A DNA stretch of 64,000 nt from Gigaspora margarita (GCA_009809945.1 WTPW01000955.1:180538-244537), one strand, 5' to 3'. Counted from the first letter of the stretch, positions 45,697-58,278 are shown. Notes: a model not told the origin generated them from the sequence alone. Made by a program: numbers and translations.

Positions 45697-48600
45697 ATGC
45701 AACCGCCAACTGGTTTTGCCAAACTACTTCCAAGTCAAGGCCATCAATGGACGGGTTTTTATCGTTCTGAAGATAAAAAATCGGGTAATAGATATGCTGC
45801 TAAATGCAAATATTGTTTGGATAATCTTGAGGGCAAGCCAGAAAGACTTCATCAAAATGTTCTCAAATGCAATAGCTGGCCAGTTTCTGAAAAAACTAGC
45901 TATCTTCAAAAAACTGGTGAACATACGACCCATATTCGTAAGAGAACTAAATCTAACCCAGAAGTCCCAGTTGAAATTGCGATAGAATTATCTGAATCGT
46001 CCGAATCATCTGTGCAACCTGCAAAACAAGAAAGCATTTTAAATTGGTATTCTAAACCCATGCCCTCCATGCAATCTGAAAGACTCCATTTGAAACTTTT
46101 AAATGCTATAGTATATGGTAATATTTCATTTAACTTTGTTGAAAATCCGTATTTTCAAGATTTTCTTCAGGATGCGGCACCTAGTTAGGGGGCTTCCAGA
46201 AATTACGTAATTTTTTAGTGGGTGGGTGGGGTCCCGAAAATATCAGGTTATAATTATAATTCTGGTCAAAATTTTAAAATTCTTGCCAAAAGTATAAAAT
46301 TATAAAATTATTAATAACTATTGATCTTCTGGACCAATTTATATGATTTAACTACCAAAATGTTCGTCTCACTGAGACGATTCTAACAAGCCCAAAATCG
46401 CCAAATCTAATCACAGGGTCCCAAGATCGTTCAATCTTTGTGTAATTTTAATAGTGATCTTTTAAGATTACTAAGTAAATATCTTTAATATTGAATAACT
46501 TTTGATTCACTGGCCCGTTTTGGATGATTTAACTACCAAAATGTTCGTCTCAGTGAGATGATTCTAACAAGCCCAAAATCTCTAAATTCTAATCACAGAA
46601 TTCCAAGATCGATAAAGATTTGTATTGTTAAACAAACAATAAAATCTTTATCAATCTTGGAATCCTGTGATTAGAATTTAGCGATTTTGAGCTTGTTAGA
46701 ATCGTCTCACTGAGACGAACATTTTGGTAGTTAAATCATCCAAAACGGGCCAGTGGATCAAATGTTATTCAATATTAAAGATATTTACTTGGTGATCCTA
46801 AAAAATCACTATTAAAATTAGACTAAAATTGAATGATCTTGGGACCCTGTAATTAGATTTTAACGATTTTGGGCTTGTTGGAATCGTCTCAGTGAGGCGA
46901 ACATTTTGGTAGTTAAATCATCTAAATCGGTCCAGTAGAGCAATAGTTACTATCAATTTCATAAACCTAACATATGAATAAATTTTAAAAATATAAAATT
47001 TGATCGGCTAATAGAGTATCAGGTGTGGGTGGGTGGGGTAAAATTTTGAAATTTATTAGTAACAAAAATATTACGTAATTTCTGGAAGCCCCCTTACCAA
47101 GCTCCTTCTCTCGATATGGTGCAAGGACGTATCTTGACAAAAAAGTTCTCAGACTATCTACAAAATAAATTAACTACTATGTTAACCTTTACCGATGCTA
47201 CTATATGTCTCGATGGCTGGACTGATGTTTCTGGAACTTTGATATATGGGTTTATGATACTTAAAGAATATGAAGAGCATGTCATTGATATCGTCGACTT
47301 ATCTGCAAGCAGGCATAGATCGCTTTTTCTCAAGAATAAAACCAAAGAAATTCTTGTTGAAAATGGATTTTGAATGTCATCTGCGATCGCTTGCATTACA
47401 GACAATCCACCTGTTTTGGAGTCTATGAAAAATTGTTTAAATGTAAGTGTTTTTCTTATATAAGTGCCAACAAAAAAAAAAAAAAAACCTGTCTTCAGTT
47501 TTTTTTAAAAAAAACTGAAGCCAGGTTTTTCTTTTGCCGACACTCGCATAATTAATTTAGAAAATACTATACTCACATACATGTATTTTATTTTTATAGA
47601 ACGAATACCCAAATATCATTCCTATAAGGTGTTGCTTATATGCGTTTAATCTAATTGCAAAGAATATTCTGGTTTTACTAGCATTATTCCTACTTGCAAT
47701 AAAAATCAAAAGCTTGTAAATTTTTTTACTGCTTCACATGTATGGAACGTGTCCTGCAAACCTGGCAAAAAGAACAAGGCATCTCTCATTTTTTAAGCAC
47801 ATTCTGTGAAATGAGATGGTATTCTATTGCTAAGGTTTGCTTGGGCGTATCCATTTTTGAAAGAGGCTTTCAGCACTGTCTCGAGTTAAGTGAAACTGAT
47901 AAAATCAACTATCCTAAAATAAAAGAAAATATAAAAGTTATTATCAATGATAGGTATCATTTTGCTAGTAATGATACATTGGTAAAGGTTATTAGACCCG
48001 TATTCGATGCGATTGAAAGGCTTGAATCGAGAGATGCGACTTTGGCCGATATTTTTAAGGAATTAATCTATCTCCATCTTGAAATATTAAGGCTTGACAT
48101 TCCTATTCCCGGTTTAAAAGTTCATACACTAGCCGTTATTGGTAAAAGAGCAAGAGAATTTTCTGGAGATATTTACTTTATCGCCCTATTTCTCTTCCCA
48201 TTTTACAAAAACGTTGCCATATCAAATTATATGAATAGTGATTGTCTTCTGCGTAGATGCCTGGAACTAGCAAAGGCTTGGAATTTTAGTAAAAGAGAAA
48301 CGGGCCTACTTTATAATGAATTGGTTAACTATAAAAATATTGACCCCCCTTTTGACAATATAAACTTCAATATTCAACAATCGCCTAGATCCTTTTGGAC
48401 AGGATTTGCTGATAATTCTCCTCTTCTTCGCTGATTTGCAAAAAAAGTTTTCTCTATCGTTCCTCATGGAGCCGCTTGTGAAAGGCTATTTTCTTCTTTG
48501 GGCCTCACTAAAACTAAATCAAGGAACCGTCTATCTTCCGATACTCTTTCAAAACTTGGACAGATTAGAAATGAACTTAAAAACCTACTGAAAAAAGACA

Positions 48601-48886
48601 AACCAAACCCGTTTTAATGCCTGAACTTTCTATAGAGACCGTTGATCTATTTTTTGAAGACAAAAATGAAGGTAAAAGAGAACAAGATGAAGTAGATGAA
48701 CAAATCGAAGTAGTTAATATTGATGATGAAGATCAGTCTATTATGGATGAGTTTTTCGATTTTACACTATTTGAGAGAGAGCAAGAGCTTTTATTTACCG
48801 AACATACCCATAGTCATTTAACGGTGCAACAAGGTGATACCGAAAATGAAGAATGGTCTATTGACGATATTATAAAAAGTCAATAA
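45697..48886 (+). pseudogene. hAT transposase, BED finger, disrupted
   Basis: It starts MQPPTGFAKLLPSQ. A BED-type finger has C37, C40, H52 and C58 (CKYC, then ERLHQNVLKC). The frame is cut at 46187 by the MITE and resumes in phase at 47097, where TICLDGWTDVSG is the DUF659-like RNase-H-fold start. TGA at 47371. An intron, GTAAGT to TATAG, spans 47443-47599 and itself holds an inverted repeat. Several shifts follow to 47742, where CEMRWYSIAKVCLGV and PVFDAIERLESRDATLADI are typical hAT core. TGA at 48432, then the hAT dimerisation motif HGAACERLFSSLGLTKTKSR (about 48465-48530). A frameshift near 48600 leads into an acidic tail ending IIKSQ. It would cut and paste the hAT element. Non-functional. 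Confidence 0.9.
46188..47093. mobile_element. 906-bp PIF/Harbinger-like MITE in the transposase
   Basis: Ends GGGGGCTTCCAGAAATTACG and the complement. TTA is duplicated at 46185-46187 and 47094-47096. The arms are inverted copies of each other and include GTGGGTGGGTGGGG. Removing it rejoins the hAT frame without loss. It carries four copies of the palindromic module (about 46364, 46543, 46693 and 46883), each reading TTCGTCTCACTGAGACGA or close to it. Confidence 0.88.
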
Positions 48887-49199
48887 TTTTTTTTAATAAA
48901 TAAAGTTAGAAATAAAGTAAAGTTAGAAAATAAAAGTTAGAAAATAAAGTAAAGTTAGAAAATAAAGTAAATCAAGTTTGAACGTTATTACAATTCAATA
49001 AAAATTAATAAAAATTATACCAAATAAAGATATGACTAAATGTCATCACTTGTTTAAATTTGATTGGCCGATTAATGGTCGATCATCATGTGTACCTGGA
49101 TGGGCATGCCCATGGGCATAGAGGGCATGCCTCGACTCAAGGCATGCCCATAAAAGCATGCCTGATTTTTTACCCGTGCCCTAAACCCTACTTCCAGAT

Positions 49200-49575
49200 C
49201 TTCACTTACTAATTTAACTACTGGGCCACAATCATTAAGAATTTAGAAATTTGTAAATTAGTGTATTTGTGTTAAATATAGAGAGTGTGTTTATAAAAGA
49301 ACATGTGAGCTTCTTGGTCCTATTTTGGTTACCCTCGTTAGTTGTGTTATTTTTGAGTATTGCATGATAGAGGATTATGCAGAGATTTTATTAGCAGGAC
49401 AATATTAGTTTGGCTTTTTATAAAAGATCATATGCAAGCAATGGTATTTATTTATTACCAAATTTAACTGAACTGCTGCAGGCATATCCCTGATTAGCCT
49501 AGGTCAGCTAAATTTTGTAAATCATTATACTACCAAAACGTCCAATCAGACTCCAGATTTTGTGTATGAACGCTA
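49200..49575. other. AT-rich spacer
   Basis: Right flank of the hAT element. No gene or clear element seen. Confidence 0.5.
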
Positions 49576-49911
49576 AACCATACAGCAATACTATGAACAC
49601 ATACTATTTAGAATCTCTTAAATATCAATCCTTACCATGATAAATAGTAATTTAAATGCACAAAATGCTAGCATGCATGGCATACAAATTACAAGAAATG
49701 ACCATTTAATCAGATGCCCAAAATTGTGAACATTACTTAACTTGCCTATAAACTATATTTTGCATATTTCCGTTCCTAGTACAATCAAGCTAACGTATAC
49801 ATAAGAAAAACAATACAGTGAACACATACCATAATCTTATAGAATCTCTTAAATATCAATCCCTACTGTGATAAACAATAACTTAAAAGTGCGAGACGTT
49901 AGCATGCATGA

Positions 49912-51136
49912 GGACCCTGAAATATATAAAGAGTAGTAGGGTTTTAGTTTGCTTATTTTTGGCTTTTTTTGTGCAGATTATTTCTTTTTATAGTAATTAG
50001 TTTGTTTATTTTTGCCTTTTTTCTTGCAGAACTTTCTATATTTAGTAATTTTTGTAAAACCTTACCAGGCCCAGGACATGTCCCTTTCATTGTTGTCTAT
50101 AATTAAAATTTTTAAAAAAACATATGAATTTACTATATAACTTTGAGCTAAGATTCTCTTAAATATTACTTATTAACTTTAAATTAAATTTTTTGGGTAT
50201 ATAGAACAAGAGGAGAAGAAAAAATTGAGCTTAAAAATTGAATTAAAATTTTGTCAATTTTGCACAAAACAAAAATGTAACTTGGCCAAAATCAAATATT
50301 TTCCAATTATAATATAAGTTGTATATGTAAAAACATGCTCTGAACAACTTTACTTAGTTGATGGAAGTAGGTTATCTTGTAAGAAAAATGGGTTGTCTAT
50401 GTACTAAAGTTAAAATTTATTGTATTTCTTGATTATACTTTTTTTCTTATTAGGTAACCTACTTTGGGCTCTTAAGCAAAGTTGTTCAGCATGTAATTTT
50501 ACATTATATTAGAGATTAATTCGCATTTTTTAGACCTTTTACTAAGTGAAAAATGGGTTTAAAGTTTGAAAAAAATTTTTTTTTAAAAAAAAATTTTTTT
50601 TAAAATTTAAACACATTTTTTACTTAGAAAAGGTCCAAAAAACACGATTTAATCTCAAATGTAATGTAAAATTACATGCCAATCAACTTTGCTTAAGAGC
50701 CCAAAGTAGGTTAACTAATAAGAAAAAAAGTTTAATTAAGAAATATAAATTTTAACTTTGTATATAGATAAACCATTTTTCTTACAAGGTAACCTACTTC
50801 TGTTGATAAGTAAAGTTGTTCAGGGCATGTTTTTACATATACTTCTTATATTAAAATCAGAAAATATTTGATTATAGCCAAGTTACATTTTTGTTTTGCG
50901 CAAAATTGACAAAATTTAAATTCAATTTTTAAGCTCAATTTTTTCTTCTCCCCTTGTTCTATATACCTGAAAAATTTAATTTAAAGTTAATAAGTAACAT
51001 TTAAAAGAATTTTAGCTCAAAGTTAAATAGTAAATTTATATGTTTTTTTAAAAATTTTAATTATAAACAACATTTTGAACCCCTGTAAAGGGACATGTCC
51101 TGAGCCTGTTACCCTTTTGTAGATATTTTGAGGTCC
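49912..51136. mobile_element. GGACCCTGAAATAT MITE carrying a 1-kb palindrome
   Basis: Ends GGACCCTGAAATATATA and the near complement ending TTTTGAGGTCC. It interrupts a 235-bp repeat (GCATGCATG on the left, CGCATGGTATAC on the right), with an approximate 9-bp duplication. A second copy without the palindrome is at about 56634-56805 (TTAGTTTGCTTATTC, TTGTAAAACCTTACCC), which proves that 50066-51108 is a later insertion. Confidence 0.7.
50066..51108. mobile_element. 1043-bp palindromic transposon, 4-bp TSD
   Basis: Ends CAGGCCCAGGACATGTCCC and the complement of CAGGCTCAGGACATGTCCC. TTAC is duplicated at 50062-50065 and 51109-51112. The uninserted sequence occurs near 56785. The inner arms match the 8109-9136 element (TAGAACAAGAGGAGAAGAAA, GTAGGTTATCTTGTAAGAAA, TAACCTACTTTGGGCTCTTA) but are more diverged from each other. 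Confidence 0.88.
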
Positions 51137-51582
51137 TACGCATGGTATACAAAATCACAAGAAACAACTATGCAATCAATAGTCTAATAGTAAAATACTA
51201 TAAAAACAAGTCATATTAATATGATTACAAATCAAGTACTCATATAAAATAAAAAATCTTAAGTGACCCGATATTTAATCGATAATCCAAATGGAATTCT
51301 GAGTAAAATGAGTAAGCACATACTATAATATTATAGTATCCTTTAAATATCAATCCCTACTGCGATAAATAGTAATTTAAAAGCATGAAACGTCAGCATG
51401 CATGGCATGCAAAATCACAAGAAACGACCATCCAATCAGATGCCAAAGTTTGCAGAAGTCATCTAACTTGACTGTAAACTATACACTTCATATTTTATAC
51501 TCTGCTCCTGGTATAAGCAAAGAGAATAGTTAATTTAAAAATATAAATTTTTTTTTTATAAAATAAATAAATAAATAAAATA

Positions 51583-54500
51583 CTAGTGCAATGGGTGGTG
51601 CATTCGCGCCACCCATCTTATACAGAATTGTAATTATTCTATTGATTCACAGTAAATTAAAAAAAATCTGACTGATCCAAGTTTTCAGTTTCCATATAAG
51701 GCCATGCAAAGTTAATTTTCTGTTTTGCATAACTTGGTGTTTCAAAATTTCGGTCAGTGGGTCAGTTTTTTTTTTTTAAAAAAAAACTTCGCATGGCTAA
51801 ATTAATTCATATTCATATTTAAGATTACGCAAGTTAATTCTTCAGTTTGCATAACATGGAACTAGAATTTTTTTTATCAGACCTATCGGGTAATTCCAGA
51901 AAATTAAGGTCATCATTGGGTGCAAAAGAAAAAAAATTAAATAGTAAAAATGGAATAATTGCCACAATATGAATTTAAAAAAAAAAATTTGGATAGATTG
52001 GGTTAGCGAGTTATGCAAAACGAAAAATTAACTTTGCGTAGCCTAATGCAAAATTAAAAACCAATTTCGCGTGGCCTAAGTCTACAAAAGTTAATTTTTC
52101 AGTTTGCATAACCCGCTGACTCATTTTTTCCAAAAAAAAAATTTAATTTTCCATTTTTGCCATTTGTATAGCTTTATGTGTGATCATAAGCTTATTAATT
52201 TATAGTAGATTTTTTTTAAAAAAAAAAACTGACCTGACGACTGGAATTTTGGAATACCATGTTATACAAAACGAACAATTAGTTTTGTATAGCTTAAATT
52301 TAGATGTGAACATTATAAAAAAAATAAAAATAAATAAAAAAATAGAATAAAAAAAAAATAAAATAAATAAAATAAAAAAAAATCTGACTGGCTAGACCCA
52401 AGATTTCAGATTCTATATAATGCAAAACAAAAAATCAGCGTTGTGTGGCCTAATATAGATGTAAACATTATTCCATTGATTTACAGTAAATTAGAAAAAA
52501 AAAAATCAATCAGCCAACCTAAGTTTTCAGTTTCTATGTAATGCAAAATGAAAAATCAACTTTGCGTAGCTTAATCTTAGATGTGAATATTATAAAAAAA
52601 ATAAAAAATAATAATAAAAAAATATACTATATCTTACCAACTAATCTAAGTTTTAGATTCCATGTAATGCATAACGAAAAATCAACTTTTGCGTATCCTA
52701 ATCTTAATGTAAATATTATTCTTTTGGTTTACATTAAATTCAAAAAAAAAATCCAACCTACCAACCCAATTTTTCAGATTCCATACAATGCAAAACAAAA
52801 ATCAACTTTGCGTGTCTAATTTTTGATGTAAACATTATTCTATTAATTTACAGTATTTACAGTAAATTAAAAAAAAAATCTGACTGATCGACCCAAGTTT
52901 GCAGATTCCATTTAATACAAACTTTGTGTGCCTAATCTTAGATGTAAATATTATTCCATTAATTTACAGTATTTACAGTAAATTAAAAAAAAAATCTGAA
53001 TAACCGACCCAAGTTTTCAGATTCCATGCAATGCAAAATGAAAATCAACTTTGCGTGCCTAATTTTAGATGTGAACATTATTCTATTAATTTACAGTATT
53101 TTACAGTAAATTAAAAAAAAATTCTGAACGAACCTGAGTTTATCCAAGTTTTTAGATTTCATGTAATGCAAAACAAAAATCAAACTTTTGTGTGGCCTAA
53201 TTTTAGATGTGAACATTATTCTATTAATTTACAGTAAATTAAAAAAAAATCTGAATGATCGACCCAAGTTTTCAGATTCCATGCAATGCAAAATGAAAAT
53301 CAACTTTGCATGCCTAATTTTAGATGTGAACATTATTCTATTAATTTACAGTATTTTACAGTAAATTAAAAAAAAATTCTGAACGAACCTGAGTTTATCC
53401 AAGTTTTNAGATTTCATGTAATGCAAAACNAAAATCAAACTTTTGNGTGGCCTAATTTTAGATGTGAACATTATTCTATTAATTTACAGTAAATTAAAAA
53501 AAAAAAATTGACCAACTAACCCAACTTTTCAGATTCTATGTAATGCAAAATGAAAAAGCAACTTTTGCGTAACTTAATTTTAGACGTAACATTATACTAT
53601 TAATTTAAGTAAATTAAAAAAAACCTGACTAACTGAATTTTTCAGATGTAATGCAAAACGAAAAATCAAATAATCATATATACATCCTCTTGAAAACAAT
53701 TGCTAAAGTGAACTCCATAATCATGCTAGTGATTTATAACATTACAAAGCATAATAATGATAATATAATCATTAAAAATAAACAAATGTTGCAATAATTA
53801 CAGTTTTAAATAGGAATCGTTATAGGCTAAAAAGCAAAACACCACAAATTCATAATGATATTTTTATTATGATAAAAAAAAGACTATTTAGAATGTCGCA
53901 ATGTCGTAATTTAAGAAAGTAACTTTAATTAGTAATTTTAATTCAACATTTTCCCATTTTCTGATCACAGTTTCTTTGATATGGCCAATCAAAAACGGTA
54001 AGGTACACAAACCCAAAGTTTTTTGATTTTTGATTCGTAATATATGATATCATGCCCCAAAAATAGCTTCTCTAGTAAGCTCATAGACATCAGATTTACA
54101 ATTAAATTTTAATAAGCAATCAGGTTTTAAATTATCTAGATATTAAAATTTGCCATTCATATCTATTTTCAGTAAATACTGATACAGTCTCATAATATAT
54201 TCAGTTAGTGCAATTTCGAAAGATAATAAAAATAACATTTATTGTTATCGAGACAAAACCCATTAAAATGATGTTTTGTTAAACAGCTCTCATACAATAG
54301 ATAAATAAGTAATCACAGAAAAATATAATCTAAAAAAAGCATGGATCTGTACAGAAACATTTCACACGCCGCTTAACCATGCACTCCTTTCTGGTAAAGT
54401 GCATTATTATAACCCGACTTCATATTTTTAGTTTTTTCCTACATTTTCCAGAATATTAATTATCATAATCCAATCATCAAACTCTGAAGTTTCCCATGCA

Positions 54501-54958
54501 TAGTTCACGTTTTCTAGATTCGACCAATCAAAAACATTAAAGCACACGATCTCATAGATAGATAGATAAATAGATAGATTAATAATATAATAATATATAA
54601 ATTAGTAAATTAAAATAACCGCTACAGAAACTACATCTACACTGCATAAAATATTATGAATAATCAATGACGTTATTACTGGTAACCAAATAAAATTGAA
54701 TGCAAACTCTGAAATAATAGAAAATGCTGTAATAATTGCTGAATTATCATATTTCGAAGGCTTTCCCACGCTCAGATCACATTTTGTGGATACGGCCAAT
54801 TAGAAACGTTAAAGTGACGAATCCAAAATTAAATGATATAAAGAAGATAGATAATCCAACCATCAGACTCCGAAATTTTCCCACGCACAGTTCACGTTTT
54901 CTAGTTTTGACCAATCAAAAATGTTAAAGTGCACGATCTCAAAATTAAATAATATAGA
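51583..54958 (-). mobile_element. Helitron-like element carrying a satellite
   Basis: The 3' end (minus strand) has a perfect 8-bp stem, ATGGGTGG with CCACCCAT, followed by TGCACTAG and T. The proposed 5' end, TCTATATTATTTAATTTTGA after A, begins like the 30758-37836 Helitron (TCTATAATAT). The flanks are A (51582) and T (54959). The right border is less certain, because 5'-end-like sentences recur near 53990, 54525, 54800 and 54930. No Rep/helicase frame. Confidence 0.6.
52030..53660. repeat. Satellite, about 125-150-bp unit, about ten copies
   Basis: Each unit has AATTTTAGATGTGAACATTA, TTCTATTAATTTACAGTAAA, an A-tract, TCTGA..GACC, AAGTTTTCAGATTCCATG, then AATGCAAAATGAAAATCAAC and TTTGCGTGCCTAA. 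The last two segments equal the terminal repeat of the PIF-like MITEs at 60026-60382, so the satellite probably amplified from such a MITE within the Helitron. Confidence 0.8.
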
Positions 54959-55100
54959 TAACAAAGTTATATAAGAAACAATAATTGTTGATAATATTTA
55001 GTATTAGTATGTATATTAAATTTATTTATATAAGCAAAGAGAATAGTTAATTTAAAAATATATAATTTTTTATAAACAAATAAATAAATAAAATATATAA

Positions 55101-55233
55101 GGCCACATGTAGTTAATTTTCATTTTGTATAATGTGGTGTTCCAAAATTTCAGTCAGCAAATTGAAAAAATCCAACCCACTAACTGGAATTTTAGATCAT
55201 GTTATGCAAATAAAAAATTAACTTTGCATGGCC
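55101..55233. mobile_element. PIF-like MITE, GGCCAC family
   Basis: Ends GGCCACATGTAGTTAATTTT and the near complement AAAAAATTAACTTTGCATGG. Same family as 60026-60382. The flanks are TAA and TTA, so the duplication is eroded. Confidence 0.65.
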
Positions 55234-55815
55234 TTAGAAGGACCCTGAATAATCTATAAGAGGTTATATTTAAGAATCATAGTAAAAATTTTTTTGGTTA
55301 GCAGTTTTACTTTGGTATATATAGTTATATTTCAAATATCAGGTACCAAGTTTGTATTGTTTACCAATTTTTGAAAAAAAAAAAAAAAACAAAAAAAAAC
55401 AAAAAAATGGAACCAACACTCTCTAAAAAAATAAAAAATAAAAAAAACCCAACATCACTATTTTGATTGCCACTTTTCAAATATAACATTTAGAAAAATT
55501 ACTCCGCTAGCATTCTTTTAAATATACTTATTTTGGCATTACCCATTTTCAAATATAACCTTTTTACCCAATACCTACTTTTTAAATATAACCTTTTTTA
55601 AAAAAATGGCCCTCCATTAGTGATTTTTCAAATATGATATTACATAGATTATTTGGGTTCCTGCCTTAAATGTAACATGAGCATTAATTTACAATGGATT
55701 AAAAAAACCTCTATTTCTGATTGAAATTTTGGAATGCCATATTATGCAAAGCGAAAATTAACTTTGTGTGGTCTAATATAAGATTATAATAATATAATAT
55801 AGATAATAATATATA

Positions 55816-56170
55816 GGGTTTTTGCCTTGAAAATAGGGTTCAGAGGTCCCCCAAACCAAAATCGAGATTTTTATTAAGTCTTAATTTATAAAGCATAAAG
55901 TTCATTTCATGCAAGTTATATAACCGATTAACTTAATATTAAAATGAGTTATGGAAGTCCAGAAATTTGACATGAATATAATGAAAATAATTAATATAGC
56001 AGATAAATATTTTACTATCAATTTTATCCAATAACAAAAAAGTTTTGCAAAGATTATTTCTAAAATTAGCAGAAAATCAAGTTTGGGTTGTTTTGGTTAT
56101 ACAATCTTTATTTATGATTTACTCAAAAAAATTTATAGTACCATAGGGTCATTTTCAAGGCAAAGACCCC
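55816..56170. mobile_element. TIR element, GGGTTTTTGCCTTG ends
   Basis: GGGTTTTTGCCTTGAAAATA at the left pairs with the complement of GGGGTCTTTGCCTTGAAAAT at the right. AT/TA-rich flanks (ATATA) hide the exact duplication. 355 bp, no coding frame. Confidence 0.65.
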
Positions 56171-56251
56171 ATATATATAAATAAGTTAATAGGAAAAAAG
56201 TTTGAATTGACAAACTAAAAAAACCTAATAAACATTTATTTAAAAATGCTA

Positions 56252-57028
56252 CAGTACGGGACAACAAAAACCAACCAATTTTTTATATATAGTGTCAAAT
56301 TTACAATTATTTAATCAATTTTGATTGGCAAATTTTTTATAAAAAATTTTAATTGGTTAAAAAAACATATAAATTCTTTTTTTCATATAGTAAATGCCAA
56401 ATTTTCTAATAAATATAAATTTAATCTCTTATAAGGCCAGATCAAGTAATTATATGTTTTACATTACCACTCTCTCTTCCAGGAAGAGGTGGTAGTTCAC
56501 ATAGTAAAATTTAAAAAATATTTTAAAAAATTGTTCTGATTTGTTCTGTGACTGTATAAAAATTTTCTGAAATATTCTGTAGACCTATGTATATTTATCT
56601 AAATTTTTTTTATTATGAGAGAGGGAACTCTAGAGGACACTGAAATATGTAGAGAGAGATAGGGTTTTAGTTTGCTTATTCTTGGCCTTTTTTGTACAGA
56701 TCATTTTTTTTATTGTAATTAGTTTGCTTATTTTTGCCTTTTTTTGCATATCTTTCTATATTTCGTAATTTTTGTAAAACCTTACCCTTTCGTAAATATT
56801 TCAGAATCCTGGGTCTGGGAGTAATGTAAAATACATATTTAACTTGGTCTGGCCTAACTTCTTAAAGTTATAATAAATAAAAAATCTGTTCTAACAAAAT
56901 TGTAGATTAGACAAATAGTAACATATCTATAAGACCAGATTTTTGAAAATTAAAATTATTTGTTATTAAGTTATAATAATTTATATATTTATATATAAAA
57001 ATTGGATAGTTTTTGTTGTCCCACACTG
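56252..57028. mobile_element. Tc1/mariner-like element, CAGTACGGGACAAC ends
   Basis: The ends CAGTACGGGACAACAAAAAC and GTTTTTGTTGTCCCACACTG are flanked by TA (56250-56251, 57029-57030). 777 bp. Contains the empty-site copy of the GGACCCTGAAATAT MITE (about 56634-56805). No transposase seen. Confidence 0.8.
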
Positions 57029-57687
57029 TATTCTAGAGAAAAATAAAAAACTAACCTATATAAAAATTTTGGTCGGGGTCAGATTTATTTTTAACCTGAA
57101 CCTGACCCGAAACTTTCAGGTTAAAATTTTTTAACCCAAACCCAACCTGACGTGATTCAGAGCACTGAACAAAGGTAATAATTTTTATAGAGCTATCTTC
57201 AAATTTCTGGGACAGGTGTGTCTGATCTAGGTTGGCATTTAGCCCTAGTTGTAAGCAAGTTCTATAGCAAAATTATCAACAGGGCATTTTTTACTTAAAA
57301 TGGATATAATTTATTAGTAAAATTTTTATTATCTGGGCAAGAATTTTACAGGAGGGTCACCAAAATTCTGGGTCGGATGCATCAGATTTAGGTCAGTGTT
57401 TAGTCCTAGTTGTTAGCAGTTTCTACTGGGACCCATAAAATTTTAGTTTTAAAAATTCAAAATTTTTTCTGATAATAACAAAAAATTTAGGCAAAATTTA
57501 GTTCAAATTTATAAATTTTAGATAAATTTTTTGGTTTAATTTAATAAATTCTACATAAATTTTGATTTAAATTTGATAAAATTTTGATAAATTTTGATTT
57601 AATTTAGAAAATATTATAAGTTCAGTCTTTTGAAGAATGTATTATAAGAACCAAAGCTTGTAATTTGATTTAATGCAATGTAAAAAT

Positions 57688-58278
57688 GGGGTGAGTCAAT
57701 AGAAATCAAGCAAATTTTTTATAATAAAATTTTTTTGAAACTTTGAACAGATCAAATTAGATAAAAATTTTTTTAAATTAATTTTATAGAAAAAATGTAT
57801 TTGTTACTGGCGGTGACTGTCACTGGAACATGATCGACCAATTAGATCGTGTAATGTTGTGATCAAAACAAAACAAAGTATCGAAACTTACTATCGAAAC
57901 TTACTATCATTAGGGTCAGGTTAGAGCCATAGTTAGGGTTGGGGTAAAGCTTAATATATAGTAAAATTTTACAAGGAATTTTTTTTTGCAAAAAAAAAAG
58001 TAGGTACATAGACAAAATTTTAAGTTAGAAGCAATTTTTCAAAAAAATCAAAGTTTTTGTGTTTTTCATGTTACACATGATCCTTTGATCTAATTGGTCA
58101 ATCACACTCCGGTGACTGTCACTGCCAATGACAAATAAATTCACTCAATTTTATAAACCTGTAAAATTAATTTTAAGAAAAATTTATTAAATTTGATCAA
58201 GTTTTTGATAAATTATCTTGATTTAAACTTTTAAAAAAAGTATTAAAAAAATTTGCTTGATTTCTATTGACTCACCCC
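57688..58278. mobile_element. Inverted-repeat element, GGGGTGAGTCAATAG ends
   Basis: GGGGTGAGTCAATAGAAATC pairs with its complement at 58258-58278. The uninserted target can be read from the inverted arm near 58915 (AAAAATGATTAGAAATC). The duplication may be AAAT. An inner pair, GGCGGTGACTGTCACTG and CCGGTGACTGTCACTGCC, and a tandem TATCGAAACTTAC lie inside. Confidence 0.7.

Larger units (their letters stand above)
44598..49190 (+). mobile_element. hAT transposon with exact 8-bp TSD
   Basis: Terminal repeats TAGGGTTTAGGGCACGGG and the perfect complement. The duplication CTTCCAGA lies at 44590-44597 and 49191-49198. Subterminal regions at both ends hold many GGCATGCCCATA words, likely transposase-binding sites. 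The element encodes one BED/hAT transposase, now broken. 4593 bp, of which 906 bp is a later MITE. Confidence 0.93.
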
